Positions 54,341 through 63,755 of a DNA stretch of 64,000 bases are shown here, piece by piece. Position numbers and translations under genes: made by a program. The notes beneath the pieces are model-generated. The model was not told where the DNA came from. It searched no databases and was given only the letters and a program-made list of their open reading frames with translations. How positions within the stretch are numbered: position 1 is the stretch's first letter; every line of letters starts with the position of its first letter. Source of the stretch: Pirellulaceae bacterium (lineage in GTDB: Bacteria; Planctomycetota; Planctomycetia; Pirellulales; Pirellulaceae); NCBI GenBank assembly GCA_019636375.1, contig JAHBXS010000002.1, forward strand, positions 399,621 through 463,620. Direction: 5' to 3'.

Positions 54341-55530
54341 AGGGTCCCTTTCGGTTTCGGCAATGCTGCGATGAGGCGATCAATATCTGACTCGTCGTTG
54401 TAAGCGTGGGGAGCCGCTCGCAGCCTTCCGCCACGAAAACTGGTGATGACCCCGGCCTCAAAGAGTTGTTTTTTAAGTGCCAGGCTATCATGGCCCGGCA
54501 CATCAAATTGCACGATGCCCGATTTGACTTCAGCGGTTGTTCGATCCGAATAAACGACGGCACCGGCGGATTCCAAACGTTCGCACAACAGATCGGTGAT
54601 GTGCAAGACTCGTTCGGCGATTTGCGACTCGTTGTATCTGAGCCCGAATTGCTGAAGCGTTTGAAGGGCCCCATACAGTCCAATGAATCCGGCAAGGTTT
54701 TGCGTTCCGCTTTCGTAACGGCTGGTGGCGTCGCGAATATTCAATTCGACTTTTGAGTAGTCGTTCCCTTGGGCGACACTGTTCCAGCCGACGTTGATCG
54801 GGCGAATCAGCGGGAGCAAGTTTCGTTTGATGTACAGCAAGCCCGCTCCCTCCGGCCCGCACATCCACTTGTGTCCATCGGCAGCCAAGAAATCGATGTC
54901 GGCGTCGCGGACGTCCAACGGGAAGACACCCAGCCCTTGGATGGCATCGAGGAAGAAATAGGCTCCGGCATCATGGGCGATCTTGGCAAACAACTTGGGA
55001 TCGAGACGATAGCCCGACGCATAACCGACCCAACTGACCGTCACGATGCGTGTTCGTGAATCGCAGGCTTCGGCCAAGCGATTAGGGCAAACACTCACGC
55101 CGTCGAGGGGGACTTGGCGAACTTCGACTCCGCGATCTGCCAGATGGAGCCAGGGGTAAACGTTAGACGGAAATTCGCCGGCGGGCATGACCACATTATC
55201 GCCGGACTGCCAGGGAAAGCCTTCGGAAATCATATTGATGCCGAAGCTGGTGTTGGGGACGAGGCCGATTTCCTCACGTTCCGAATTGAGGAGATTGGCG
55301 GCCAATGAGCGAAGTTCCTCGAATTGAGACGACCACTCGGTCCAGACGGCATCTCCTTCCAGCAGCGCTTGATCCAGCCATTTTCCGATCAGGGTGTGGC
55401 TGAGGCGCGGGATCGGGGCGACAGCAGCGTGGTCAAAGTAGGCCCAGCGGTTGGCGACCGGAAATTCTTTCCTTAAATCGATCCAATTCTGGGGATGAGT
55501 GGCCGGTCGTTGCGTGGCTGATGTGTTCAT
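54337..55530 (-). CDS. Class V aminotransferase / cysteine desulfurase-like PLP enzyme
   Basis: About 397 residues, fold-type I PLP enzyme. AYFDHAAVAPIP opens the domain, FFLDAIQGLGVFPLDV carries the pyridine-nitrogen aspartate, and the Schiff-base lysine is in AADGHKWMCGPEG (about residue 221). There is no cysteine-loop of the IscS type, so it may be a desulfurase of the CsdA/SufS branch, a kynureninase-like or an isopenicillin-epimerase-like enzyme; the substrate is not clear. ATG 55530 is preferred since the domain begins soon after; the frame is open to 55605. It heads the run aminotransferase-coaD-kinase-M28. Confidence 0.85.
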   Translation of the reverse strand: MNTSATQRPATHPQNWIDLRKEFPVANRWAYFDHAAVAPIPRLSHTLIGKWLDQALLEGDAVWTEWSSQFEELRSLAANLLNSEREEIGLVPNTSFGINMISEGFPWQSGDNVVMPAGEFPSNVYPWLHLADRGVEVRQVPLDGVSVCPNRLAEACDSRTRIVTVSWVGYASGYRLDPKLFAKIAHDAGAYFFLDAIQGLGVFPLDVRDADIDFLAADGHKWMCGPEGAGLLYIKRNLLPLIRPINVGWNSVAQGNDYSKVELNIRDATSRYESGTQNLAGFIGLYGALQTLQQFGLRYNESQIAERVLHITDLLCERLESAGAVVYSDRTTAEVKSGIVQFDVPGHDSLALKKQLFEAGVITSFRGGRLRAAPHAYNDESDIDRLIAALPKPKGTL

Positions 55531-55788
55531 TTGGGATTCAATTGTAGCTGTAATTGAAAGGGATTTCCCGACCGGAAAACCAATTTTGTCCGCTATAACT
55601 GGCAAAATGGTCCTGGACGGCTAGGCAAAAGCCTGTGATCGTGACAAAATGCTGAAATTCAACGGGTTCGGAGGGTGACAGGCGAAAAAGCCTAATTATA
55701 CTACCCTAGGTGACGATATTTGGTAAGGCTCGGTGCGAACATGATTACCGCTGGGCGTTTTGCGAATTTGAACAGGGATTACTGCACA

Positions 55789-55992
55789 ATGCAGAAAGGC
55801 TTTTGCATTTTTTCTTTGGCAGTTGCGGGACTGGTATTTCTCCTGTTCTTTGCTGATTTGCTATTTGGCTTGTTGGGCATGACCGACTTGGCCCCATTCA
55901 AATACACCAACATGATTCTGGACATCGTGTTTGTGGTCGGGGCTGGAACGATTGCCGCCCTCAGCTTCTTGACCTACCGCCAATTGAAGTAA
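55789..55992 (+). CDS. Small two-helix membrane protein
   Basis: 67 residues. Two hydrophobic segments (FCIFSLAVAGLVFLLFFADL, MILDIVFVVGAGTIAALSFL) separated by LTDLAPFKYTN-like polar residues, and a short basic end (TYRQLK). I do not recognise it; the pattern is common among small planctomycetal membrane proteins. ATG 55789 is chosen because the first helix begins there; the frame opens at 55720. It lies in a gap between divergent genes. Confidence 0.6.
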   Translation: MQKGFCIFSLAVAGLVFLLFFADLLFGLLGMTDLAPFKYTNMILDIVFVVGAGTIAALSFLTYRQLK

Positions 55993-56170
55993 GCGGTGCC
56001 GCACTTTGCCGGGCAAATGCTTGTTTTAATCGTTCTGGGGTAGATCGTTTATTGGAAAAGCTTTCGCATTGGGAAAGCCTGCTCTTAAACAGGCTCTATG
56101 GCCCCCGTTTCTCCACTCAGGTAAAATTCTTGCGTTCGGCTTCCCTTCCTCTGTATCGAATTCGTTTGAG

Positions 56171-57277
56171 ATGAACCAGGATCAGCCCAAAAAAACTCCG
56201 CAAGCTCTCGTCCGGAATTTTTCGTTGACGCGCAGGGTTTGGTTACGAGCCACCGCGATTGGTTCGGCAACTGCGATTTTCGCCCGCCTCCCATCAATCA
56301 GTTTTGCCGACGGCCGCAACGCGAAAAATCCTGAGTTCGAAAAACAAATCCAAAATTCGATCACCAAGGGACTCGATTGGCTGGCAAGTCAACAGTCGCA
56401 AATTGGAAACTGGCAAACCGACTATTATCCGACCGCGATCACGGCGCTGGCGGGGACCGCGTTGATTTGTTCGGGCTCGACGACGGTCCAAGGAGCATAC
56501 GCCAAAAACATTCGGGCTTGTGCCGATTTTTTGATGACCCGATGCAGAAAGAATGGCTTGATCGGTGATCCTCAACGAGATGACCGCTACACCTACAGTC
56601 ACGGATTCGCCATGTTGTTTCTTTCTCAAGTGCTGGGAGAGGAAGAAGACATCGACCGCCGCAAAGAGTTGACGGAGGTTTTGGAACGAGCGGTTGCCTT
56701 CAGTGCCAGCGCTCAAACCAAGGCTGGCGGTTGGGGTTATGTCAGCGGTGAAGACGACGACTTCGATGAGGGCTCGACGACGATCACGCAAGTTCAGGGG
56801 TTGAGGGCCAGTCGTAATGCCGGAATCGTGGTGCCGAAAAAAGTCATCGACGATGCGATTCAGTACATTTACAAGTGCAAAAACAAAGACGGCGGGATTT
56901 CGTATAGTTCCTCATCGCGCGGCGACAGTCGTCCGCCGATCACCGCCGCTGCATTGGCCGCTCTGTATAACGCTGGCGACGAGCAAAGCCCCCATATCCC
57001 CGACATGTGGGCCTATGCAAAACGGACGATGCATGATTGCACAAAACATCAGTACGGACACTGGCATTACGCCTATTTGTATTACAGCCAAGTCGTCTAT
57101 CGCCAGGGTGATGCAGAATGGCTGCCGTTTCGAGCGAAGCTGTTTCGAAAGATTTTGGAGGATCAGAAGCCAAATGGCTCTTGGGATTCGGGTGAGGTGG
57201 GAGCGGCTTACACGACCGCTTGCAACCTGATCATGCTGCAACTCGACCAAGGGCTCTTGCCGATCTACCAACGGTGA
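56171..57277 (+). CDS. Tat-exported squalene-cyclase/prenyltransferase-like protein
   Basis: About 368 residues. The N-terminus has a twin-arginine signal (SLTRRVWLRATAIG, then a hydrophobic stretch to FARLPSISFA), so it is exported folded. The rest is an alpha/alpha toroid of the terpene-cyclase/prenyltransferase type with repeated motifs: GLDWLASQQSQIGNWQ, AQTKAGGWGYVSG, YKCKNKDGGISYSS, ILEDQKPNGSWDSG. No DxDD or DCTAE-like catalytic motif is visible, so it is probably not a true cyclase; many planctomycetal relatives of unknown role look like this. ATG 56171 is chosen; the frame opens at 56069. Confidence 0.8.
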   Translation: MNQDQPKKTPQALVRNFSLTRRVWLRATAIGSATAIFARLPSISFADGRNAKNPEFEKQIQNSITKGLDWLASQQSQIGNWQTDYYPTAITALAGTALICSGSTTVQGAYAKNIRACADFLMTRCRKNGLIGDPQRDDRYTYSHGFAMLFLSQVLGEEEDIDRRKELTEVLERAVAFSASAQTKAGGWGYVSGEDDDFDEGSTTITQVQGLRASRNAGIVVPKKVIDDAIQYIYKCKNKDGGISYSSSSRGDSRPPITAAALAALYNAGDEQSPHIPDMWAYAKRTMHDCTKHQYGHWHYAYLYYSQVVYRQGDAEWLPFRAKLFRKILEDQKPNGSWDSGEVGAAYTTACNLIMLQLDQGLLPIYQR

Positions 57278-57396
57278 TTGTGAACCGCATGAGTTTGTAT
57301 TGGACTGTTATTGAACGGCAAATATTTCATTTTGATCGCGTAACACTACTTCATTAGGATGATCGTGGCATTAGATTTTGACGGCTGGGGACAAGT

Positions 57397-58554
57397 TTGA
57401 GTTTTCAAGTTACCCAAGTAGGCTCGTGGCCTCGCTCTGAGCGGCTTCTATCCGCGTTGCGTGAAAAACGGATGGGGCGGTTGCCTGACGAGGATTTTCA
57501 AAGGCTCGCCGATGAAGAAATCCGGCGCTGTCTCGAATTGCAGATCAAGGCCGGCGTCGATGTGGTGGTCGATGGCGAACTACGTAGGGACAATTTTTAC
57601 TCGTTTCTGGCCGACAAGGTTTCTGGAACGCGATTGATGTCGCTGGCCGAAATGCTGGACACGGTAGAAGACAAGGCGGCTTTTGAAGAGATGCTGCAAA
57701 CGCTCGACGCTCCAGCGTTCGCCATTCGAAATCCGACATGTGTCGGGAAACTGGAACGACGAGAGCCTCTGGCCGTCGACGACTTGCGATTTGTTCGCTC
57801 CTTGACCGACAAACCCGTCAAGGTGACGCTTCCCGGACCGTATTTGCTGACACGGGCGATGTGGGTGACGGCTCATACTCAGAACGTCTACGGTGACAAA
57901 CCGGTGATGGCCGACGATGTTGTGCGGATTCTCCGTGAAGAATTGGAAGACCTCGCGGCTGAGAACGTCGACTTCGTTCAATTCGATGAACCTGTACTTA
58001 CAGAAGTCGTCCACAGTATCGACAACAAACGCCGCACGTTCATGTGAGCGACCCTTGCAACTCGCCGTGATGCGGGTGCCGAAATGGATTATGCTGCTGA
58101 GCTGCTGAACCGCGTCGTCGCGGGCTATGCGGATCGGATGCGGATCGGGTTGCACGTCTGTCGTGGGAATTGGTCCAAACGAGAAGACGTGCTGATCACC
58201 GGCGATTATCAACCGCTGGTTGCCTGTTTCCAAAAGATGAATGTCCGGCAGTTCGTGCTCGAGTACGCCACGCCTCGCTCTGGTGAACTCGAAGTGGTTG
58301 GACGCCGCATGTCTGATCGAGAAATCGGTCTGGGTTGCGTCAATCCCCGAACCGACTTCGCGGAACCGGCAACGGAGATTGTGGCCCGCTGCCAGGAGGC
58401 ACTCGAATACTGGCGGCCCGAACAAATTTTCTTGAACCCTGACTGCGGCTTCGGATGCTTTGCCAATCGATGCGTCAACGTGGAACAAGTCGCGTTTGAA
58501 AAATTATGTATGATGGTCGAGGCCGCCCAAATCATGCGGACACGTCTCGGTTAA
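57397..58554 (+). CDS. MetE-like cobalamin-independent methyltransferase interrupted by in-frame UGA
   Basis: A single frame of 386 codons runs from TTG 57397 (GGGGA 5 nt upstream) to the stop at 58554, broken only by TGA at 58045-58047 (codon 217). The N-terminal part has TQVGSWPRSERLL, VVVDGELRRDNFYSFL and VKVTLPGPYLLTRAMW; after the TGA it continues ATLATRRDAGAEMDYAAELL with GLHVCRGNWS (zinc ligands His and Cys), QFVLEYATPRSGEL and NPDCGFGCFA (third zinc ligand Cys). This is the MetE C-terminal-like barrel that moves methyl groups onto thiols. The codon before is ATG in RRTFM, where I recall relatives reading RTFMCxAL, so TGA would replace Cys. Alternatives are a recent nonsense mutation (then ATG 58084 may restart a second, 156-residue product) or sequencing error. 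Confidence 0.75.
58045..58080 (+). promoter_or_regulatory. In-frame UGA with downstream SECIS-like hairpin
   Basis: The TGA at 58045-58047 is followed by a possible hairpin: 58060-58065 (ACTCGC) pairs with 58072-58077 (GCGGGT), one U-G wobble, with a lower 2-bp extension past a bulged A. The six-base loop CGTGAT begins 18 nt after the TGA and has G as its second base. Distance, loop size and the early G fit what is expected of bacterial selenocysteine insertion elements. It could also be chance in GC-rich DNA. Confidence 0.35.
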
Positions 58555-58649
58555 GTGCGTGTGAAGAGTCCAGATATGAAGCAAACGGTGTCTCAATCAC
58601 GAAGCATCATCGACCGGGACGAAGGAACTTAATTTTGCCAATTAAACCT

Positions 58650-61600
58650 ATGAAAAGAATTCGATTTTTGCTCTTGTTGATTATCGTATTGCTACCCTTT
58701 GCGAAAGCTTGGGGGCAGACGTTAGATGCTGAGTTGCAACGGGAGTCGTCGGCGGCACTGGCTGCGGCGGCACGGGAGTTAGGGGATCCGACCCGCGGTG
58801 CGATCGTGTTTCATCAACCAAGCCTCGCGTGCAGCAAATGCCACGTGGTCAACAGTGAAGCTGCCTCGGCCCTGGGACCCAACCTAGCGACTCTGGGGGG
58901 CAATGTTACCGACGAGGGCTTAGTCGATTCAGTCCTGTATCCTTCCAAGGCGCTCACTCCGGGCTATGAGTCGATGTCCGTGTTGACGATTGATGGACGA
59001 ATGATTTCGGCTTTGTTGGTGGAACAGACGCCGGAACATGTCGTGCTGCGTGATGTGGCTCGCGATGGTGAACTGCTGACGATCCCGGCTGACGATATCG
59101 ATGAAATCAAACAGAACGAATTGTCGATCATGCCTGCTGGGCAGATGAACCAACTCGGCAGCCGCCAGCAGTTCTTGGATTTGATTCGCTACCTGATGGA
59201 AATTCGAGACGGAGGGCCACAGCGGGCTCAACAATTGCAACCCTCCCCTGCCCTACTGACCTTCGCGATCCCCGAATATGAAAATCATCTCGATCATCGC
59301 GGTTTGATTGGGACTTGGAATGAAGATTCCTTTCGACGGGGCGAAGCAATTTACCAACGCACTTGCGCCAATTGTCATGGTACCCACGACCAACCGGGCT
59401 CGCTTCCCACATCACTACGATTCGCTGACGGTCAATTCAAAAACGGCAGCGATCCGCTCGCGATGTATCGCACCTTGACCCACGGCTTTGGCCAGATGAC
59501 GGCCCAGACCTGGATGGTCCCTTCGCAAAAATACGATGTGATCCATTACATCCGAGAGGCTTACCTCAAGACCCACAATTCCGCAGCGTACACCGTGGCC
59601 GACGAAAGCTATTTGGCCAAGCTGCCGGTAGGTGATACTTTTGGTCCTGAACCGAGCAACATCGAGGTTTGGTCGGCGATGGATTATGGCCCAAGCCTGA
59701 TTCACACCTTCGAGATTCCAGGTTCGAGCCACAATTTTGCGTACAAGGGAATCGCGATTCGTTTGAATCCCGGAGCTGGCGGGGTGTCTCGCGGGGGGCA
59801 TTGGATGGTTTTCGATACCGACACGCTTCGAGTCGCGGCTGGTTGGCATTCCGGCGGCGAAAGTTCCTCGCAGAATAATTTTATTGATTGGCGAGCGATT
59901 CAGTTTAATGGCGAGCATGGAGTTCACCCCACGATTGTCGGAGAAGTCGCCTTTGCGAATCCAACCGGTCCCGGTTGGGGCTGGCCGCAGGACGGTAGCT
60001 TTCAGGACAACCAACGGGTCGAAGGTCGCGACGGGCGACAATACGGTCCGCTACCCAAAAACTGGGGACAATTCCGTGGCATCTTTCATCACGATCAACA
60101 AGTGATTTTGTCCTATTCGATCGGAGACGTAGAGATTTTGGAATCTCCGCGCCTCTTGGTCCGCGATACTGGAACGCCCGTGATGTTGCGGACTTTTAAT
60201 ATCGGACCGCGAGATCAAGACCTCGTCTTGCAAGTCGCTCACCTTTCGACCGGCAATGCAGAACTAAGTTACATCTCCAAATCCAATCGAGCTTCCGTCA
60301 TCGTGAATCGTCCAGGTGATGAGGGCGATAAAAAGGAGCAAGCAGGCACGGCGGAGGCATCTGAACACAGTACGGTAACTGCCGGTTTCGCCCCTGAGAA
60401 TTTACCTGCCGAGTGGTTTGTTGAAGATGGCAATCTGCGATTGCGATTGCGAGGCGGAACAGAGCCGCTGAAATTCAGCGTATGGCTGCCGACATCAAGT
60501 TCGGGACTTCAGGCGACCAGTGCAATATCGGAGACTTTAAGTCCGGCACCAGACATCCCTGCGATTCCAGACGCAGCGTTGGATTTACAACCGCTCACGA
60601 TGGGTGGTCCGCCTCGATGGCCACAAACGATGACGACACAGCTACAAACGGGTATTGCCAATGGCCCCTTTGCAGTCGACGTACTCACCGAACCGGAGAC
60701 GAACCCTTGGTTGGCGTTGACGCGATTTACGGGCCTTGATTTCTTCGACGATGGACGGATTGCCGTTTGCTCGTGGGATGGCGATGTCTGGATCGCCAGC
60801 CCCAGGCGAGAAAATGAGCAAGAGTTACTCGATTGGCAAAGAATCGCTTCTGGCCTATTTCAGCCGTTAGGGCTGAAGATTGTCAACGGCAAGATTCATT
60901 TGACTTGTCGGGACCAACTTGTCGTTTTGCACGATTTGAATGGGAATGGCGAGATCGATTTTTATCAATGCCTGAACAACGATCATCAAGTTACCGAGCA
61001 TTTTCATGAGTTCGCGATGGGGCTGCAAATCGACGACGATGGGAATTTTTACTACGCGAAATCGGGATGCCATGGCAAAGCCGCCGTGGTGCCGCACCAT
61101 GGCACGCTGCTCAAGGTTTCCGCCGATGGTGCGCGAACCGAGATTTTAGCTAACGGTTTTCGGGCCGCTAATGGCGTTTGCCTGAACCCCGATGGTTCCT
61201 TCGTGGTAACAGACCAGGAAGGCTTTTGGAATCCGAAGAATCGGATCAACTGGGTAACGCTTTCAGAATCCGGTAGTCCCAATTTTTACGGCAATATGTT
61301 GGGCTATCACGATGTGAGTGATGCGGCCGATGAAGCGATGGTGCAACCCTTGTGTTGGATCACCAATGATTTTGATCGGTCTCCTGCAGAGTTGTTGTGG
61401 GTCGATAGTCCTGCTTGGGGATCGCTTCACGGATCGTTGCTCAATCTTTCCTATGGGTACGGCAAGGTTTACCTTGTGCCTCACGAACAAGTCAATGGTC
61501 AAATGCAGGGGGGAATGATCGAGTTGCCATTGCCGATCTTTCCGACCGGAGTCATGCGTGGTCGTTTTCACCCTGCGGATGGGCAACTCTATTTGTGCGG

Positions 61601-62012
61601 CATGTTCGCTTGGGCAGGCAGTGCAACGCATCCCGGAGGAATGTACCGCGTTCGTCACACTGGTGAGCCCAGCGGAATGCCGATCGAGTTAAAGGCATAC
61701 ACCTGGGGAATCGAAATGCGTTTTGCCGAAGAGCTCGACCCTGATTCAGTGGCTGCACTTGAGAACTACGGCGTTGAAGCATGGGACCTAAAACGAACCG
61801 CCCGCTACGGATCGGACCATATCAATCAGCGGACTTGGTCGGTCAAATCGGCACGCTTACAGGGCGATGGCAAGGTCGTGCATTTGGAAATTCCAGACAT
61901 CGCCCCGACTTGGGGGATGGAAATTGTGTATCGCCTGCGATCCGCCGCTGGCCGCCCGATCATCGGAAAAATTCACAACACGATTCACAATCTAAGAGCA
62001 ACAACAGAATAA
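58650..62012 (+). CDS. Exported di-haem cytochrome c / DUF6797 beta-propeller protein
   Basis: About 1120 residues. A signal peptide (IRFLLLLIIVLLPFAKAWG) is followed by the Pirellula/Verrucomicrobium-type haem-binding domain with CSKCH at residues 61-65 and its Sm-like trailer (TIDGRMISALLVEQTPEHVV). A second cytochrome c motif, CANCH, lies at 239-243. Next is a DUF6797-type region (residues about 360-700; GAGGVSRGGHWMVFDTDTLR) and a C-terminal NHL/glucose-dehydrogenase-like propeller (GFRAANGVCLNPDGSFVVTD, PAWGSLHGSLLNLSYG). Such proteins are part of the large planctomycetal set of periplasmic cytochromes linked to polysaccharide use; the substrate is not known. ATG 58650 is chosen because the signal peptide starts there; the frame opens upstream at 58506 inside the MetE-like gene. 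Confidence 0.85.
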   Translation: MKRIRFLLLLIIVLLPFAKAWGQTLDAELQRESSAALAAAARELGDPTRGAIVFHQPSLACSKCHVVNSEAASALGPNLATLGGNVTDEGLVDSVLYPSKALTPGYESMSVLTIDGRMISALLVEQTPEHVVLRDVARDGELLTIPADDIDEIKQNELSIMPAGQMNQLGSRQQFLDLIRYLMEIRDGGPQRAQQLQPSPALLTFAIPEYENHLDHRGLIGTWNEDSFRRGEAIYQRTCANCHGTHDQPGSLPTSLRFADGQFKNGSDPLAMYRTLTHGFGQMTAQTWMVPSQKYDVIHYIREAYLKTHNSAAYTVADESYLAKLPVGDTFGPEPSNIEVWSAMDYGPSLIHTFEIPGSSHNFAYKGIAIRLNPGAGGVSRGGHWMVFDTDTLRVAAGWHSGGESSSQNNFIDWRAIQFNGEHGVHPTIVGEVAFANPTGPGWGWPQDGSFQDNQRVEGRDGRQYGPLPKNWGQFRGIFHHDQQVILSYSIGDVEILESPRLLVRDTGTPVMLRTFNIGPRDQDLVLQVAHLSTGNAELSYISKSNRASVIVNRPGDEGDKKEQAGTAEASEHSTVTAGFAPENLPAEWFVEDGNLRLRLRGGTEPLKFSVWLPTSSSGLQATSAISETLSPAPDIPAIPDAALDLQPLTMGGPPRWPQTMTTQLQTGIANGPFAVDVLTEPETNPWLALTRFTGLDFFDDGRIAVCSWDGDVWIASPRRENEQELLDWQRIASGLFQPLGLKIVNGKIHLTCRDQLVVLHDLNGNGEIDFYQCLNNDHQVTEHFHEFAMGLQIDDDGNFYYAKSGCHGKAAVVPHHGTLLKVSADGARTEILANGFRAANGVCLNPDGSFVVTDQEGFWNPKNRINWVTLSESGSPNFYGNMLGYHDVSDAADEAMVQPLCWITNDFDRSPAELLWVDSPAWGSLHGSLLNLSYGYGKVYLVPHEQVNGQMQGGMIELPLPIFPTGVMRGRFHPADGQLYLCGMFAWAGSATHPGGMYRVRHTGEPSGMPIELKAYTWGIEMRFAEELDPDSVAALENYGVEAWDLKRTARYGSDHINQRTWSVKSARLQGDGKVVHLEIPDIAPTWGMEIVYRLRSAAGRPIIGKIHNTIHNLRATTE

Positions 62013-62075
62013 GAGTTGAGTTCCAAAGGGGCTCCCCTTTTCAGAAAAGGCAACAAAAATTCGCTTGCTCCGGCT

Positions 62076-63704
62076 TCAATTTGGATTTGCCAGAGCCGGT
62101 TCAGTTGAGGTACCAAAAAGGGAGTTGTACTTGTCCATGAGGATCAGGACTCGTTCTTGAAGGAAGCGATCTAGGAGATTGAAATAAGGGACGTTCAACG
62201 GGGAAATACTGTCCAGCCTCTCTAACTGTTCTCGGATTTGTGGCGAGAAATGATCGATACGAACATCGGAATTCTCTTGGATCGCGGTTTGCATCTCATC
62301 GTAAACACACGCGAGTCCCGCCCAACCTGCCGCCTGCGAAGGAGGATGTAGTTCGACTTCACTGAGTGTATGAAAGTACTTGAGGGCCTCCAGCAACTCC
62401 TTCTCACCTTTCGACTGCAGCAAAATCATGCCCAGGTTTTTCATCGCATAGTGGTGGTACTGGATCGTTTCGTAATCCGCATCGTTGGCTGGAGGGAAAA
62501 ATTTCAGCACCGCTCGGTAGTCATCTGGGTTTCCGCTCCAGAATGCCGTTTGGTATTGTTCTCGAACGGTTGACTTCTTATTCGCGACAGATTGAACAGG
62601 AACGATTTCAGGAACGGGCTGAATATAGGCCAGCGCTAGACCACAGCCGATACTTACCGCGATGGTCAGCAAGAACGGGACCCAAAAACGAGCACTTTTC
62701 CAATACGAAGGCAGATGCCCTTTTAGAATCGACTGCAATTGTCGAGTTGCCTCAAGATGGCGTGTGGGAAGTGCTTGCTGTCCGTTCCAAGAAGTCTCCG
62801 CTAACTTTTGTGCGAGCGAATCCCAGTCGGCGTGATCATCGACCTTGATTTTTCGTAGCTCACGCAGCAAAGCAGTAGCCGATTGAATTCGATCTTCAGG
62901 CTTCTTCGCCATCATCTTATCGATCAGGCTACACAGTTCAGCCGGCAGGTCCGGACGATGGTTGGCCAAGGGTTCAGGAATTTTGTTGACGTGCTGCATG
63001 GCAACCGCCAGCGGCGTGTCACCTTCAAATGGTGGCTTGCCGGCCAGCATGTGATATGCGGTAACTCCCAACGAGTAAATATCAGTTCGATGATCTACCT
63101 CGCGTCCTTCGATTTGCTCGGGACTCATGTAGAGCGGAGTCCCCATCGCAATTCCAATTTGAGTCAACTCCGAAGTGCCACTACCATTTTGGATTCGGGC
63201 GAGACCAAAATCAGCGACTTTGATTTCGCCGTTGGTGGCGATCATGATATTTTCAGGTTTGATGTCGCGATGAATTACACCTTGCTCGGCAGCTTTTTGC
63301 AGAGCCAATCCAACTTGGCGGAGAACATTGAAGGCCATGATTGGTTCGAGAGCACCATGACGAGTCAAGTGCTGGCGGAGATTTCTACCAGCGATGTATT
63401 CCTGAGCAATGTAGTGCCAAGGGCCGGCCTGGCCAACTTCATAGACTTGGACGATGTTGGCCTGACTCAAAGAAGCAGCCGATTGAGCCTCACGCATGAA
63501 TCGGTTAACGTAGTTCGGGTCACCGACAAAATCAGCCCGCATGATCTTCAAGGCCACCTTACGCTTGAGAGACGTTTGTTCGGCTAAAAAGACATGGGCC
63601 ATCCCCCCGGCTCCCAAACGCCGCAGGATGATGTAATCCCCTATTTGCTGGCCGACAACCAGCTCATCGAGCGATGACTTAAGATTGGACTTAGATTCGC
63701 TCAT
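62076..63704 (-). CDS. PknB-type serine/threonine protein kinase
   Basis: 542 residues. Residues about 20-290 are a complete Hanks-type kinase: glycine loop LGAGGMAHVFLA (30-41), ATP lysine in VALKIM (53), catalytic HRDIKPENIM (145-154), DFGLAR (165-170) and the activation segment MGTPLYMSPEQIEG. A transmembrane helix follows (FWVPFLLTIAVSIGCGLALAYI, about residue 335), then an external TPR-like helical domain with no PASTA repeats. It likely phosphorylates regulators in response to an outside signal; the FHA protein at 18-20 kb is a conceivable partner. A small hairpin (62025-62040) lies between it and the convergent cytochrome gene. Confidence 0.93.
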   Translation of the reverse strand: MSESKSNLKSSLDELVVGQQIGDYIILRRLGAGGMAHVFLAEQTSLKRKVALKIMRADFVGDPNYVNRFMREAQSAASLSQANIVQVYEVGQAGPWHYIAQEYIAGRNLRQHLTRHGALEPIMAFNVLRQVGLALQKAAEQGVIHRDIKPENIMIATNGEIKVADFGLARIQNGSGTSELTQIGIAMGTPLYMSPEQIEGREVDHRTDIYSLGVTAYHMLAGKPPFEGDTPLAVAMQHVNKIPEPLANHRPDLPAELCSLIDKMMAKKPEDRIQSATALLRELRKIKVDDHADWDSLAQKLAETSWNGQQALPTRHLEATRQLQSILKGHLPSYWKSARFWVPFLLTIAVSIGCGLALAYIQPVPEIVPVQSVANKKSTVREQYQTAFWSGNPDDYRAVLKFFPPANDADYETIQYHHYAMKNLGMILLQSKGEKELLEALKYFHTLSEVELHPPSQAAGWAGLACVYDEMQTAIQENSDVRIDHFSPQIREQLERLDSISPLNVPYFNLLDRFLQERVLILMDKYNSLFGTSTEPALANPN

Positions 63705-63755
63705 AGAAAAAAAGATTGATTTTGATCGTGCAGAAAAATTGGCGTTAAAATAATC

